From an uncultured Jannaschia sp. (GTDB lineage Bacteria; Pseudomonadota; Alphaproteobacteria; Rhodobacterales; Rhodobacteraceae), in the NCBI RefSeq assembly GCF_947503795.1, contig NZ_CANNEZ010000001.1:735001-799000 (forward strand): a DNA stretch of 64,000 nucleotides, written 5' to 3'. The notes below the pieces were generated by a model. That model saw nothing but the letters and a program-made list of their open reading frames with translations. It was not told the origin of the DNA and did not search any database. Shown in pieces: positions 30,411 to 39,335 of this stretch. Within the stretch, counting starts at the first letter, position 1. Every line of letters starts with the position of its first letter. Made by a program: the position numbers and the translations under genes.

Positions 30411-30779
30411 TTGGCTCGTATTGCAGGCGTAAACATCCCCACGGGGAAGAGGGTTCCGATCGCCCTCACCTATATCACGGGCATCGGCCCGGCGAAGGCG
30501 AAGGAAATCGTCGAGGCGACCGGCATCGACGGCACCCGCCGCGTCAATGAACTGTCGGATGCCGAAGTGCTGTCGATCCGCGAGTATATCGACGCCAATG
30601 TCACCGTCGAAGGCGACCTGCGCCGCGAGACGCAGATGAACGTCAAGCGCCTGATGGATCTCGGCTGCTACCGTGGCCTGCGCCACCGTCGCAACCTGCC
30701 GGTCCGTGGCCAGCGCACCCACACCAACGCACGCACGCGCAAGGGCCCCGCGAAGGCCATTGCCGGCAAGAAGAAGTGA
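30411..30779 (+). CDS. rpsM: 30S ribosomal protein S13 (uS13), TTG start
   Basis: 122 aa. Homology begins at [25 protein letters not shown], and the only start codon in the right place is TTG at 30411, with GAAGGA about 8 nt upstream. The next in-frame upstream start (30360, GTG) adds residues unlike S13. A TTG start in a ribosomal protein gene is uncommon and may limit initiation. Confidence 0.95.
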   Translation: MARIAGVNIPTGKRVPIALTYITGIGPAKAKEIVEATGIDGTRRVNELSDAEVLSIREYIDANVTVEGDLRRETQMNVKRLMDLGCYRGLRHRRNLPVRGQRTHTNARTRKGPAKAIAGKKK

Positions 30780-30790
30780 GGGTCTGACAG

Positions 30791-31183
30791 ATGGCTCGTG
30801 AAGCTCGCCGCGCCCCCAAGCGCAAGGAACGCAAGAACATCGCCGCCGGTGTGGCGCATGTGAACTCGTCGTTCAACAACACCAAGATCCTGATCTCCGA
30901 CGTGCAGGGCAACGCCATTTCGTGGTCGTCCGCCGGCACGATGGGCTTCAAGGGATCGCGCAAGTCGACGCCCTACGCCGCCCAGATGGCCGCCGAGGAC
31001 GCCGGCAAGAAGGCCCAGGAGCACGGCATGAAGACCCTCGAGGTCGAAGTGCAGGGCCCCGGTTCGGGTCGCGAAAGCGCCCTGCGCGCGCTGGCCGCCG
31101 TCGGGTTGCAGATCACCGCGATCCGCGACGTGACGCCCATCGCCCACAACGGATGCCGCGCGCCCAAGCGTCGCCGCGTCTGA
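30791..31183 (+). CDS. rpsK: 30S ribosomal protein S11 (uS11)
   Basis: 130 aa. Conserved [26 protein letters not shown] and the end [13 protein letters not shown]-like (spelled [14 protein letters not shown]). Starts 11 nt after rpsM. Confidence 0.98.
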   Translation: MAREARRAPKRKERKNIAAGVAHVNSSFNNTKILISDVQGNAISWSSAGTMGFKGSRKSTPYAAQMAAEDAGKKAQEHGMKTLEVEVQGPGSGRESALRALAAVGLQITAIRDVTPIAHNGCRAPKRRRV

Positions 31184-31298
31184 CCTCACGACAACCGACC
31201 CGGCAGGGGCTGCGTTCCGCGGCCCCTGCCACGCCGTTTTAACCTCGAGTGTCCGCTCAACCGCCCCGGAGCGCGACGAGAATGGAGGGATGGGCCAC

Positions 31299-32315
31299 AT
31301 GATCCACAAGAATTGGCAAGAGCTGATCAAGCCCGCGCAGCTTGACGTTCGTCCGGGGACCAACCCCGCCCGTCAGGCCACCGTCGTGGCCGAACCGCTC
31401 GAGCGGGGCTTCGGCCTGACGCTCGGCAACGCGCTGCGCCGCGTCTTGATGTCGTCGCTTCAGGGCGCCGCCATCACGTCGGTGCAGATCGACAACGTCC
31501 TGCACGAGTTCAGCTCGGTCTCGGGTGTCCGCGAGGACGTCACCGACATCATCCTGAACCTCAAGGGCGTCAGCCTGAAGATGGAAGTCGAGGGGCCCAA
31601 GCGCGTCTCGATCTCGGCCAAGGGCCCGATGGTCGTCACCGCCGGCGACATCTCGGAGTCGAACGGCATCGAGGTGCTCAACCGCGACCACGTGATCTGT
31701 CACCTGGACGACGGCGCCGACCTCTACATGGAACTGACCGTCAACACCGGTAAGGGCTATGTCTCGGCCGACAAGAACAAGCCCGAGGACGCGCCGATCG
31801 GCCTGATCCCGATCGACGCGATCTACTCGCCGGTCAAGAAGGTGTCGTATGAGGTCCAGCCGACCCGCGAAGGTCAGGTTCTCGACTACGACAAGCTGAC
31901 GCTGAAGCTCGACACCGACGGCTCGCTGGCCCCTGACGACGCGGTCGCCTACGCGGCCCGCATCCTGCAGGACCAGCTTCAGGTCTTCGTCAATTTCGAC
32001 GAGCCTGAGGCCGCCCGCGATTCCGGTGCCGACGACGATCTGGAGTTCAACCCGCTTCTTCTCAAGAAGGTCGACGAGCTGGAGCTGTCGGTCCGCTCGG
32101 CCAACTGCCTGAAGAACGACAACATCGTCTATATCGGCGACCTGATCCAGAAGACCGAAGCCGAGATGCTCCGCACCCCGAACTTCGGCCGCAAGTCGCT
32201 CAACGAGATCAAGGAAGTGCTCTCGGGCATGGGTCTGCATCTCGGGATGGATATCGTCGACTGGCCGCCGGAGAACATCGAGGACCTCGCCAAGAAGTTC
32301 GAAGACAACTTCTGA
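31299..32315 (+). CDS. rpoA: RNA polymerase alpha subunit
   Basis: 338 aa from the second ATG ([15 protein letters not shown]), which is well spaced from GGAGGG; the ATG at 31290 overlaps that site. The N-terminal domain has the dimer/assembly signature [22 protein letters not shown]-type (split here for length). The C-terminal domain has [20 protein letters not shown] and [18 protein letters not shown]. Confidence 0.97.
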   Translation: MIHKNWQELIKPAQLDVRPGTNPARQATVVAEPLERGFGLTLGNALRRVLMSSLQGAAITSVQIDNVLHEFSSVSGVREDVTDIILNLKGVSLKMEVEGPKRVSISAKGPMVVTAGDISESNGIEVLNRDHVICHLDDGADLYMELTVNTGKGYVSADKNKPEDAPIGLIPIDAIYSPVKKVSYEVQPTREGQVLDYDKLTLKLDTDGSLAPDDAVAYAARILQDQLQVFVNFDEPEAARDSGADDDLEFNPLLLKKVDELELSVRSANCLKNDNIVYIGDLIQKTEAEMLRTPNFGRKSLNEIKEVLSGMGLHLGMDIVDWPPENIEDLAKKFEDNF

Positions 32316-32446
32316 GGCCGAACGCAACGCCGGGCTGGGCGGGTCGCTGGACCCGCCTCCCGCACGACCCCGGGCAATGATGCCCCACCAAGGAGACGGT
32401 CCCAACGCAGGACCGTCGGACAAAGCATAAATCTGGAGATTTTCCC

Positions 32447-32866
32447 ATGCGCCACGCCCGCGGATACCGCCGCCTCAATCGGACCCACGAACACCGCAAG
32501 TCGCTGTTCAAGAACATGTCGGCCTCGCTGATCGAGCACGAGCAGATCAAGACGACGCTGCCCAAGGCCAAGGAACTGCGCCCGATCGTCGAGAAGATGG
32601 TCACGCTGGCCAAGCGCGGCGACCTGCATGCCCGCCGCCTGCTGGCCTCGCGGCTGCATGATGACGCCGCCGTCGCCAAGCTGATGGACGTGCTCGGCCC
32701 GCGCTACGCCGACCGCCAGGGCGGCTATATCCGCGTCCTCAAGGCCGGGTTCCGCTATGGCGACATGGCCCCGATGGCGATCATCGAATTCGTCGAGCGC
32801 GACCAGGACGCCAAGGGCGCCGCCGACCGCGCCCGGCTCGAAGCCGAGGATGCGCTGGAGGACTGA
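32447..32866 (+). CDS. rplQ: 50S ribosomal protein L17 (bL17)
   Basis: 139 aa ([20 protein letters not shown] start), with a C-terminal acidic/Ala extension [18 protein letters not shown]. Last gene of the alpha operon. Confidence 0.97.
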   Translation: MRHARGYRRLNRTHEHRKSLFKNMSASLIEHEQIKTTLPKAKELRPIVEKMVTLAKRGDLHARRLLASRLHDDAAVAKLMDVLGPRYADRQGGYIRVLKAGFRYGDMAPMAIIEFVERDQDAKGAADRARLEAEDALED

Positions 32867-32892
32867 CCTCCCCCGACGGACACGAATTTCGA

Positions 32893-32926
32893 GGGCTCCG
32901 CCGGACATTCGGCGGGGCCCTTTTTT
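32893..32926 (+). terminator. Intrinsic terminator of the alpha operon
   Basis: An 11-bp stem (GGGCTCCGCCG / CGGCGGGGCCC, one G-U) with a 6-nt loop and six T residues, just after rplQ. Confidence 0.93.
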
Positions 32927-33083
32927 CATGTTTAACGGAACATCAACCACGTCTGTGACATTGCGTCAGTGTGGTCGGAAAACGCCCGACGGGCCGCCCG
33001 GCTTTTACACTCTGTTAACCATTGTGGCCACTTAAAGGCAGTGAGCGCAGCGTGCTTGTCCCGTCCAACTGGACCCTGAGATT

Positions 33084-33698
33084 ATGACCGAGAGACGTCG
33101 CCTTATGGTGACCCTGATGCAGCGGCTGAGTACCGTGGCTCCGATGGGCTACGGGCTCGGCCTGCATATCCGGTTCGCGCAGCCGATGTACTACCGGAAC
33201 ACGTTCCCGCAGGCTTGGCAGGACGCCTATAATTCCAATTCATACCAGCTCCGCGATCCGCTGATCTTCTGGGGCATCGCCAATAGCGGCCGCACCCGTT
33301 GGAGCGAGATTTCCCTGCCCGATCCGTTCGGCATTCTCGAAAAGGCCAAGGCGCACGGCCTGACCTACGGGGCTACCACGTCCTGCGGCAAGGTCACGTC
33401 GCGGACGCTGGTCGGCGTGGCCCGCGACGACCGCGAGTTCACCGACGCCGAGATCGACGTCGTCGAGGAAATAACCGAGGCGCTTCACGAGACGGCGATG
33501 CCGGCCGACGACCTGACCCCTGCCATGATCGAGGCGCTTCGCCTCGCGGACGGCCAGCAGCCCATGGCCGACGCCGCCGCAGATATCGGAATATCTGAGG
33601 ACGCATTGCACAAGCGTCTCTCGTCCGCCCGGAATAGACTGGGCGCAAGCACCACGGCTGAGGCACTAAGAATGGCGAGAGAATACAGGCTGATCTAG
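33084..33698 (+). CDS. LuxR-family autoinducer-responsive regulator
   Basis: 204 aa. The N-terminal autoinducer-binding domain keeps the AHL-pocket residues: Trp45 and Tyr49 (QAWQDAYN), Asp58-Pro59 (LRDPL) and Trp73 (TRWSEI). The C-terminal GerE-type helix-turn-helix (ADAAADIGISEDALHKRLSSARNRLG) is somewhat degenerate. It should sense an N-acyl-homoserine lactone made by the adjacent synthase and control transcription. No strong Shine-Dalgarno sequence precedes the ATG. It lies 218 bp after rplQ, behind the alpha-operon terminator. Confidence 0.88.
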   Translation: MTERRRLMVTLMQRLSTVAPMGYGLGLHIRFAQPMYYRNTFPQAWQDAYNSNSYQLRDPLIFWGIANSGRTRWSEISLPDPFGILEKAKAHGLTYGATTSCGKVTSRTLVGVARDDREFTDAEIDVVEEITEALHETAMPADDLTPAMIEALRLADGQQPMADAAADIGISEDALHKRLSSARNRLGASTTAEALRMAREYRLI

Positions 33699-33778
33699 AC
33701 CTCGGCCCAATCCTGCATCGCGAGTATCCCCGGTCCCCTGGTGTCAACGACAACCTGGCAGAGAAAGCTTTGACCCAA

Positions 33779-34366
33779 ATGCAAGTAACGACGCTCTCCT
33801 TCGACAATTTGCACGCCCACGGCCCGCTCTTCACCGACCTGCTCCGGGCGCGTCATCGCACCTTCATCCAGCAGGCGCGCTGGGATCTGCCCGAGGCCGA
33901 CGGCATGGAATTCGATCAATACGACACCCCTGCCAGCCGCTGGGTCGCCGTCCATGAATACGGTCGCATCCTCGCCGGGGTGCGCCTGACGCCGACGACC
34001 CATCGCTGCGGGATCTATTCCTACATGATCCGCGACGCGCAGCTGGGCCTTCTCGACACGATCCCGCGCGACCTGATGTGGGAGGATGCGCCCGTGGCCC
34101 AACATGTCTGGGAAGGCAGCCGGGTCTTCATCAGCAAGGAGGTGCCGTCCGAGATGCGACTGCGCGTCCAGATCCAGCTCATCGCCGAGATGGTCCGCAC
34201 CGGGCGCGAACTGGGTGCGGCCGCGATCCTTGCCATCGTGCCGGTCGCCTCGCAGCGGCTTGCGCGGAAGCTCGGGCTCGAATGGACGCCCGTCGGGCCC
34301 GTCCGCGATATCGACGGTGTCGCGTGCGTGTGCGTCCAGTCGTCGATGGCGATGCGGATGCACTGA
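33779..34366 (+). CDS. LuxI-family acyl-homoserine lactone synthase
   Basis: 195 aa from the ATG giving MQVTTLSFDN; a TTG three codons earlier (33770) is an alternative start. Catalytic-site residues of the family are present: Arg27 and Phe29 (HRTF), Trp35, Asp46 and Asp49 (FDQYDT), Arg69 (GVRLTPT), Glu112 and Arg115 (WEGSRVF). It makes AHL from acyl-ACP and S-adenosylmethionine. It forms a pair with the LuxR gene 80 bp upstream. Acyl chain length cannot be told from sequence. Confidence 0.9.
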   Translation: MQVTTLSFDNLHAHGPLFTDLLRARHRTFIQQARWDLPEADGMEFDQYDTPASRWVAVHEYGRILAGVRLTPTTHRCGIYSYMIRDAQLGLLDTIPRDLMWEDAPVAQHVWEGSRVFISKEVPSEMRLRVQIQLIAEMVRTGRELGAAAILAIVPVASQRLARKLGLEWTPVGPVRDIDGVACVCVQSSMAMRMH

Positions 34367-34422
34367 CGGCGTCGGCGTGGGGATGGCTTTCCGGGCGGGG
34401 CCGGCGCGCTTATATCGGGGCC

Positions 34423-35742
34423 ATGGCCGATCTTTTTGACACCGCCGCCGCCAGCCCCGCGGCCCCCGATACGCGCCCCGGTCCGCTGGCCGACCGGCTG
34501 CGGCCGGCGTCGCTGGACGAAGTGGTCGGCCAGGCGCATCTGCTGGGCGAGGCGGGCGCGCTGACCGCGATGCTCGGCGGCACGCTCCCGAGCCTGATCC
34601 TCTGGGGGCCGCCGGGCGTCGGCAAGACGACGATCGCGCGTCTGCTGGCCGACCGGACGGGCCTGCACTTCGTCCAGATCAGCGCCATCTTCACCGGCGT
34701 CGCGGACCTGCGGAAGGTGTTCGAGACCGCCCGGAACCGGCGCGCGAACGGGCAGGGGACGCTGCTCTTCGTCGACGAGATCCACCGCTTCAACAAGGCC
34801 CAGCAGGACGGCTTCCTGCCGTATATGGAGGACGGGACGATCACGCTCGTCGGGGCCACGACGGAGAACCCGTCCTTCGAGCTGAATGCCGCCGTCATGA
34901 GCCGGGCGCAGGTCCTGACGCTGACCCGGCTGACGCTCCGGGACATGGAGCTTCTGACCCAGCGGGCCGAGGCCGTGCTGGGCGCCAAGCTGCCGCTCGA
35001 TGGTCCCGCGCGCGAGGCATTGCAGGAGATGGCCGATGGCGACGGGCGCGCGCTTCTGAACCTCGTCGAGCAGGTCCATGGTTGGGGGGCGACCGGCCGC
35101 GTCGACCGCGAGATGTTGGCCACGCGGCTCCAGAAGCGGGCGGCACAATACGACAAGTCGGGCGACAGCCACTACAACCTGATCTCGGCGCTGCACAAAT
35201 CGGTGCGCGGGTCGGACCCGGACGCCGCGCTCTACTGGTTGGCGCGGATGCTGAAGGGCGGCGAGGACCCGCGCTTCCTTGCGCGGCGGGTGACGCGGAT
35301 GGCGGTCGAGGATATCGGTCTCGCGGATCCGCAGGCGCAGGGGATCTGCCTGCAGGCCTGGGAGACCTACGAGCGTCTGGGCAGTCCCGAGGGCGAACTC
35401 GCGATCGCCAACGCGGTCGTCTACCTGGCACTCGCGCCGAAATCGAACGCGGGCTACGCCGCCTACAAGGCGGCGATGAAGGGCGCGGGCCAGACCGGCT
35501 CGGAGCCGCCGCCCAAGCACATCCTGAACGCGCCGACCAAGCTGATGAAGGACGAGGGCTACGGCTCGGGCTACGCCTACGACCACGATCAAGCAGACGG
35601 GTTCTCGGGTCAGAACTACTTCCCCGACGGCATGAAGCGGCCCGTCTATTACGTGCCGGTCGATCGCGGCTTCGAGCGCGAACTGGGCCGCCGTCTGGAC
35701 TGGTTCGTCGAGCAGCGGGCGAAGAAGCGGGGCAAAGGTTGA
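34423..35742 (+). CDS. rarA: Replication-associated recombination protein RarA (MgsA)
   Basis: 439 aa. An AAA+ ATPase: Walker A GPPGVGKT (62-69), Walker B LLFVDEIH (114-121), sensor GATTENPSFELN, then the C-terminal tetramerisation domain (PPKHILNAPTKLMKDEGYG). It acts at stalled replication forks with SSB. First gene of the apparent run rarA-crcB-rluC-atp12; crcB starts 31 bp after the stop. Confidence 0.95.
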   Translation: MADLFDTAAASPAAPDTRPGPLADRLRPASLDEVVGQAHLLGEAGALTAMLGGTLPSLILWGPPGVGKTTIARLLADRTGLHFVQISAIFTGVADLRKVFETARNRRANGQGTLLFVDEIHRFNKAQQDGFLPYMEDGTITLVGATTENPSFELNAAVMSRAQVLTLTRLTLRDMELLTQRAEAVLGAKLPLDGPAREALQEMADGDGRALLNLVEQVHGWGATGRVDREMLATRLQKRAAQYDKSGDSHYNLISALHKSVRGSDPDAALYWLARMLKGGEDPRFLARRVTRMAVEDIGLADPQAQGICLQAWETYERLGSPEGELAIANAVVYLALAPKSNAGYAAYKAAMKGAGQTGSEPPPKHILNAPTKLMKDEGYGSGYAYDHDQADGFSGQNYFPDGMKRPVYYVPVDRGFERELGRRLDWFVEQRAKKRGKG

Positions 35743-35773
35743 CACCGCCGCCGCTGCGCGGGAAAGCCGCGCG

Positions 35774-36139
35774 ATGATCCCCGTCACGATCCAGGTCGCC
35801 TTGGGCGGCGCGCTCGGCGCTGCCGCCCGGTATATCGTCGGTGCGCAGCTGATGCGCCCCGGCTTTCCCGTGGCCGTGCTGGCGGTGAACGTCGTCGGCT
35901 CGTTCCTGATGGGCCTCCTGGTCGTGTGGCTGGGACGGCGGGGCCTGACGGAATGGCAGCCGTTCCTGCTGACGGGACTGCTGGGCGGCTTCACGACCTT
36001 CTCGGCGTTCAGCCTCGAGACGGTGACGCTGTTCGAGCGGGGTGAGGTCGCGCAGGCGGCGGGGTATGTCGCAGCGTCGGTCGGCCTGTCGGTCGGCGCG
36101 CTGGCGCTGGGGGTCTGGATGATGCGGGGACTGACATGA
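35774..36139 (+). CDS. crcB: Fluoride channel CrcB/Fluc
   Basis: 121 aa with four membrane helices. It has the conserved Asn39 in helix 2 (VLAVNVVGSF) and the pore motif GGFTTFSAFS (71-80). Dimeric fluoride exporter. No fluoride riboswitch fits in the 31-bp gap upstream. Overlaps rluC by ATGA. Confidence 0.95.
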   Translation: MIPVTIQVALGGALGAAARYIVGAQLMRPGFPVAVLAVNVVGSFLMGLLVVWLGRRGLTEWQPFLLTGLLGGFTTFSAFSLETVTLFERGEVAQAAGYVAASVGLSVGALALGVWMMRGLT

Positions 36140-37170
36140 GCGGTGTGCAAAAGGTGGTCGTGGCCGCGGGCGAGGGCGATCAGCGCTTGGACCGCTGGCT
36201 GCGCCGCCGCTTCCCGCAGGTGACGCAGGGTGCGGTCGAGAAGATGTGCCGCAAGGGCGACCTGCGCGTCGATGGCGGCCGCGTGAAGGCGTCGACCCGC
36301 GTCGAGGAAGGGCAGGAGGTGCGCGTCCCGCCGCTGGCGCAGGGCAAGGCCCCGGCCGCACCGCGTCGCGAGAAGGTGGCCGAGGCCGATGCCGAGATGA
36401 TCCGGTCCTGCGTGATCTATCGCGACGAGCATCTGCTGGCGCTGAACAAGCCGCCGGGGCTGGCCAGCCAGGGCGGCTCGGGGCAGGGCGACCGGCATAT
36501 CGACGGGATGGGCGACGCGCTGCGCTTCGACGCGGATGAGCAGCCGCGTCTCGTTCACCGGCTGGATCGCGACACGAGCGGCATCCTCATCATGGCGCGC
36601 AACCGCATGACGGCCGCCGCGCTGTCGGATGCGTTCCGCGACCGCGAGACGCGCAAGATCTACTGGGCGGCCGTCGCGGGCGTGCCGCATCCCCGGATGG
36701 GGACGGTGCGCTACGGCCTGGTGAAGGCCGGGGGCGCCGGGTCCGAGAAGATGCGCGCGATCCATCCGGACGAGGTCGGCGAGGTGAAGGGCGCCAAGAA
36801 CGCAACGACCGATTACGCGGTGCTCGAGGCGCTGGGCGGCCGCGCGGCGTGGTGCGCGCTGGTCCCGGTGACGGGGCGGACGCACCAGCTTCGGGCGCAT
36901 ATGGCCGAGCTGGGCCACCCGATCGTGGGTGACGGCAAGTATGGCGGCTCGGGGCAAGAGAACCTGGGCGACGGCTGGGGCGCGCAACTCGGCGGCGAGA
37001 TCAGCCGCAAGCTGCATCTCCACGCGCGGTCGCTGCAACTGACGCATCCGATCACCGGCGCGCGGCTGCACCTGACAGCGCCCTTGTCCGATCACATGGT
37101 GCAGACCTGGAACATGCTGGGCTGGGATGCGGCCGACGTGCCCGTCGATCCCTTCCTGGACGAGGACTGA
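36136..37170 (+). CDS. rluC: RluA/RluC-family 23S rRNA pseudouridine synthase
   Basis: 344 aa. An N-terminal S4 domain (RLDRWLRRRFP) is followed by the catalytic domain with HRLDRDTSG (141-149; catalytic Asp144). It isomerises uridines in 23S rRNA. Translationally coupled to crcB by a 4-nt overlap; the crcB-rluC pairing next to luxRI recurs in roseobacters. Confidence 0.92.
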   Translation: MSGVQKVVVAAGEGDQRLDRWLRRRFPQVTQGAVEKMCRKGDLRVDGGRVKASTRVEEGQEVRVPPLAQGKAPAAPRREKVAEADAEMIRSCVIYRDEHLLALNKPPGLASQGGSGQGDRHIDGMGDALRFDADEQPRLVHRLDRDTSGILIMARNRMTAAALSDAFRDRETRKIYWAAVAGVPHPRMGTVRYGLVKAGGAGSEKMRAIHPDEVGEVKGAKNATTDYAVLEALGGRAAWCALVPVTGRTHQLRAHMAELGHPIVGDGKYGGSGQENLGDGWGAQLGGEISRKLHLHARSLQLTHPITGARLHLTAPLSDHMVQTWNMLGWDAADVPVDPFLDED

Positions 37171-37182
37171 CGGAGCGGCGCG

Positions 37183-37893
37183 ATGAGCGAGTGGAAGGCC
37201 AAGCGGTTCTGGACCGATGCCGCGGTCGAGCGGGTCGAGGGCGGGCACGCGGTCCGGCTGGACGGCCGGCCGGTGATGTCGCCCGGCAAGCGCGAACTGG
37301 TGATGCCATCGCCCATGCTTGCCGCCGGTGTCGCATCCGAATGGGCGGCGCAGGGCGAGGTTATCGCCCCCCTGTCGATGCCGCTGACGCGGGCGGTGAA
37401 CACGACCGTGGACAAAGTCGTCCCGCAGGCCGGGGCCGTCGCCGCGCATCTGGGCGAATACGGCGAGAGCGATCTTCTGTGCTACCGCGCGGCGGGGCCA
37501 GACGGGCTGGTGGCGCGGCAGGTGGCGGCGTGGGATCCGATGCTGGACTGGGCCGACGAGGTGCTGGGCGCGCGGCTGGCGGTCACGCAGGGCGTGATCC
37601 CGGTCCCGCAGCCGGCCAATGCGGTCGAGGCGCTGCATGCGGCGGTGGGCGCGGCCACGCCCTGGGAGCTGACCGCGCTGAGCGAGTTCGTCACGCTGTC
37701 GGGAAGCCTCGTGCTGGGGCTTGCGGCACTGGCGGGGCGCGACGCGGACGATCTCTGGAGCCGGTCTCGCATCGACGAGGACTGGCAGGCCGAGCAATGG
37801 GGCGTCGACGACGAGGCCGCGGCGCTTGCCGCCTCCAAGCGCGACGCCTTCCTGCAGGCGCGCCGCTATCTGGACCTGCTCGCGGCGACCTGA
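37183..37893 (+). CDS. ATP12-family F1-ATPase assembly chaperone
   Basis: 236 aa. Matches the ATP12 family (MSEWKAKRFWTDAAVE start; SMPLTRAVNTTVD; ESDLLCYRAAGPDGLVARQ; WDPMLDWA). It binds the F1 alpha subunit before assembly. Starts 12 nt after rluC. Confidence 0.93.
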   Translation: MSEWKAKRFWTDAAVERVEGGHAVRLDGRPVMSPGKRELVMPSPMLAAGVASEWAAQGEVIAPLSMPLTRAVNTTVDKVVPQAGAVAAHLGEYGESDLLCYRAAGPDGLVARQVAAWDPMLDWADEVLGARLAVTQGVIPVPQPANAVEALHAAVGAATPWELTALSEFVTLSGSLVLGLAALAGRDADDLWSRSRIDEDWQAEQWGVDDEAAALAASKRDAFLQARRYLDLLAAT

Positions 37894-38169
37894 CGTGGCG
37901 CGGCAGATGGCACCCCGTTTCGCCCGCTGCCCAACGAGGCGCCGTTTCGGGCGATGAATGCCCGATTCAAGGGGAAATACCGCGCTCTGCGACCATTGGC
38001 CTGCCTCATTTCTCGGCAACCTCCCTTGACCTTCGCAGCCCCTTCTGGCCTCTTCACGCGCAGTGAGGGGGATGAACATCCTCACGTAAATTCAGCCGGC
38101 CTTTCTCACGGGCCGGTGCCGCTCCGCGCGATGTCGCGGCAGCGGTCCATCAGGAAGAGGTTTGAACCT

Positions 38170-39189
38170 ATGAAGAAATCCGTATTTCTCGGCACCGTGG
38201 CCCTTGCCGGCCTGGCGTCCGTGGCCGCTTCGGCTGCGACGCTGGACGACGTCAAGGCCCGTGGCACGCTGAATTGCGGCGTCACCACCGGCGTTCCGGG
38301 CTTTGCCGAGCCCGATTCCGACGGCGTGTGGCAGGGCTTCGACGTGGCCGTGTGCCGCGCGGTCGCCGCTGCTGTCCTCGGGGACGCGGACGCCGTGACC
38401 TTCGTGCCGACCACCGGCAAGACGCGCTTCACGGCGCTGGCCTCCGGCGAGATCGACATGCTGGCCCGGAACACGACCTGGACCTTCTCGCGCGACACGG
38501 ACCTCAAGTTCGATTTCGTCGGCGTGAACTACTATGACGGTCAGGGCTTCATGGTCCCCGCCGATCTCGGCGTGTCGTCTGCCACCGAACTCGACGGCGC
38601 CACGGTCTGCATCCAGACCGGCACCACGACCGAGCTGAACCTCGCGGACTTCTTCCGCGTGAACGGCATGTCCTACGAGCCCGTGCCGATCGAGACCGGC
38701 GCCGAGGCCGTGCAGCAGTTCCTGGCCGGTGCCTGCGACGTCTACACCACCGACCGTTCGGCCCTGGCCGCGCAGCGTGCGGGCTTCGAGACGCCCGACG
38801 ACAGCGTGATCCTGCCCGAGGTGGTCTCCAAGGAGCCGCTCGGTCCCCTCGTGCGCCACGGCGACAGCGAGTGGGCGGACATCGTCCGCTGGACGCTCAA
38901 CGCGCTGATCTCGGCCGAAGAGCTGGGCGTGACCCAAGGCAATGTCGAGGACATGGCCGCTGCACCGGGCGACAACCCGGAGATCAACCGTCTCCTGGGC
39001 ACCGAGGGTGAACTGGGCGCCATGATCGGCCTCGACCCCGCATGGGCCAAGAACGCCATCGCGGCCGTCGGCAACTACGGCGAGGTGTTCGACACGAATA
39101 TCGGCGAGTCCACGGCCATCGGCCTGGCCCGCGGCCTGAACGCCCAATACACCGAAGGCGGGCTGATCTACTCGCCGCCCTTCCGGTAA
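38170..39189 (+). CDS. aapJ: General L-amino-acid ABC transporter, periplasmic binding protein
   Basis: 339 aa with a signal peptide (residues 1-22, ending SAASAA). SBP_bac_3 fold: LNCGVTTGVPGFAEPD, GFDVAVCRAVAAA, EIDMLARNTTWTFSRD. Matches AapJ/BztA, which bind a broad range of L-amino acids. RBS AAGAGG. A stem-loop at 39202 separates it from the permease genes, which would let the binding protein be made in excess. Confidence 0.95.
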   Translation: MKKSVFLGTVALAGLASVAASAATLDDVKARGTLNCGVTTGVPGFAEPDSDGVWQGFDVAVCRAVAAAVLGDADAVTFVPTTGKTRFTALASGEIDMLARNTTWTFSRDTDLKFDFVGVNYYDGQGFMVPADLGVSSATELDGATVCIQTGTTTELNLADFFRVNGMSYEPVPIETGAEAVQQFLAGACDVYTTDRSALAAQRAGFETPDDSVILPEVVSKEPLGPLVRHGDSEWADIVRWTLNALISAEELGVTQGNVEDMAAAPGDNPEINRLLGTEGELGAMIGLDPAWAKNAIAAVGNYGEVFDTNIGESTAIGLARGLNAQYTEGGLIYSPPFR

Positions 39190-39201
39190 GACATCGACCT
39201 G

Positions 39202-39229
39202 AAAGGGCGCGGCGCAGGTCGCGCCCTTT
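39202..39229 (+). terminator. Stem-loop between aapJ and aapQ (partial terminator/RNA stabiliser)
   Basis: A perfect 10-bp stem (AAAGGGCGCG / CGCGCCCTTT) with an 8-nt loop, then CTTCTTCC. It probably ends some transcripts and protects the aapJ mRNA 3' end, so the binding protein outnumbers the permease. Confidence 0.8.
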
Positions 39230-39335
39230 CTTCTTCCACAGACGACTAGAAACCCGCGGGTGCGGGAAACGGGGCGACATATGACCCCGACGGGCCGCAG
39301 GGGTCCAAGTGCCCGCCGGGACACGGGGAAAGCCA

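Noticed and set aside
33737-33758. A firm lux-box call upstream of luxI
   Set aside because: The repeat is imperfect and lies only about 20 bp before the start codon, so it is kept as a mention only.
35743-35773. Fluoride riboswitch before crcB
   Set aside because: Only 31 bp separate rarA from crcB and no pseudoknot-like sequence is present.
34021-38085. A 1354-codon minus-strand open frame across luxI, rarA, crcB, rluC and atp12
   Set aside because: Antisense shadow. The plus-strand genes are all well-known families with proper starts and overlaps.
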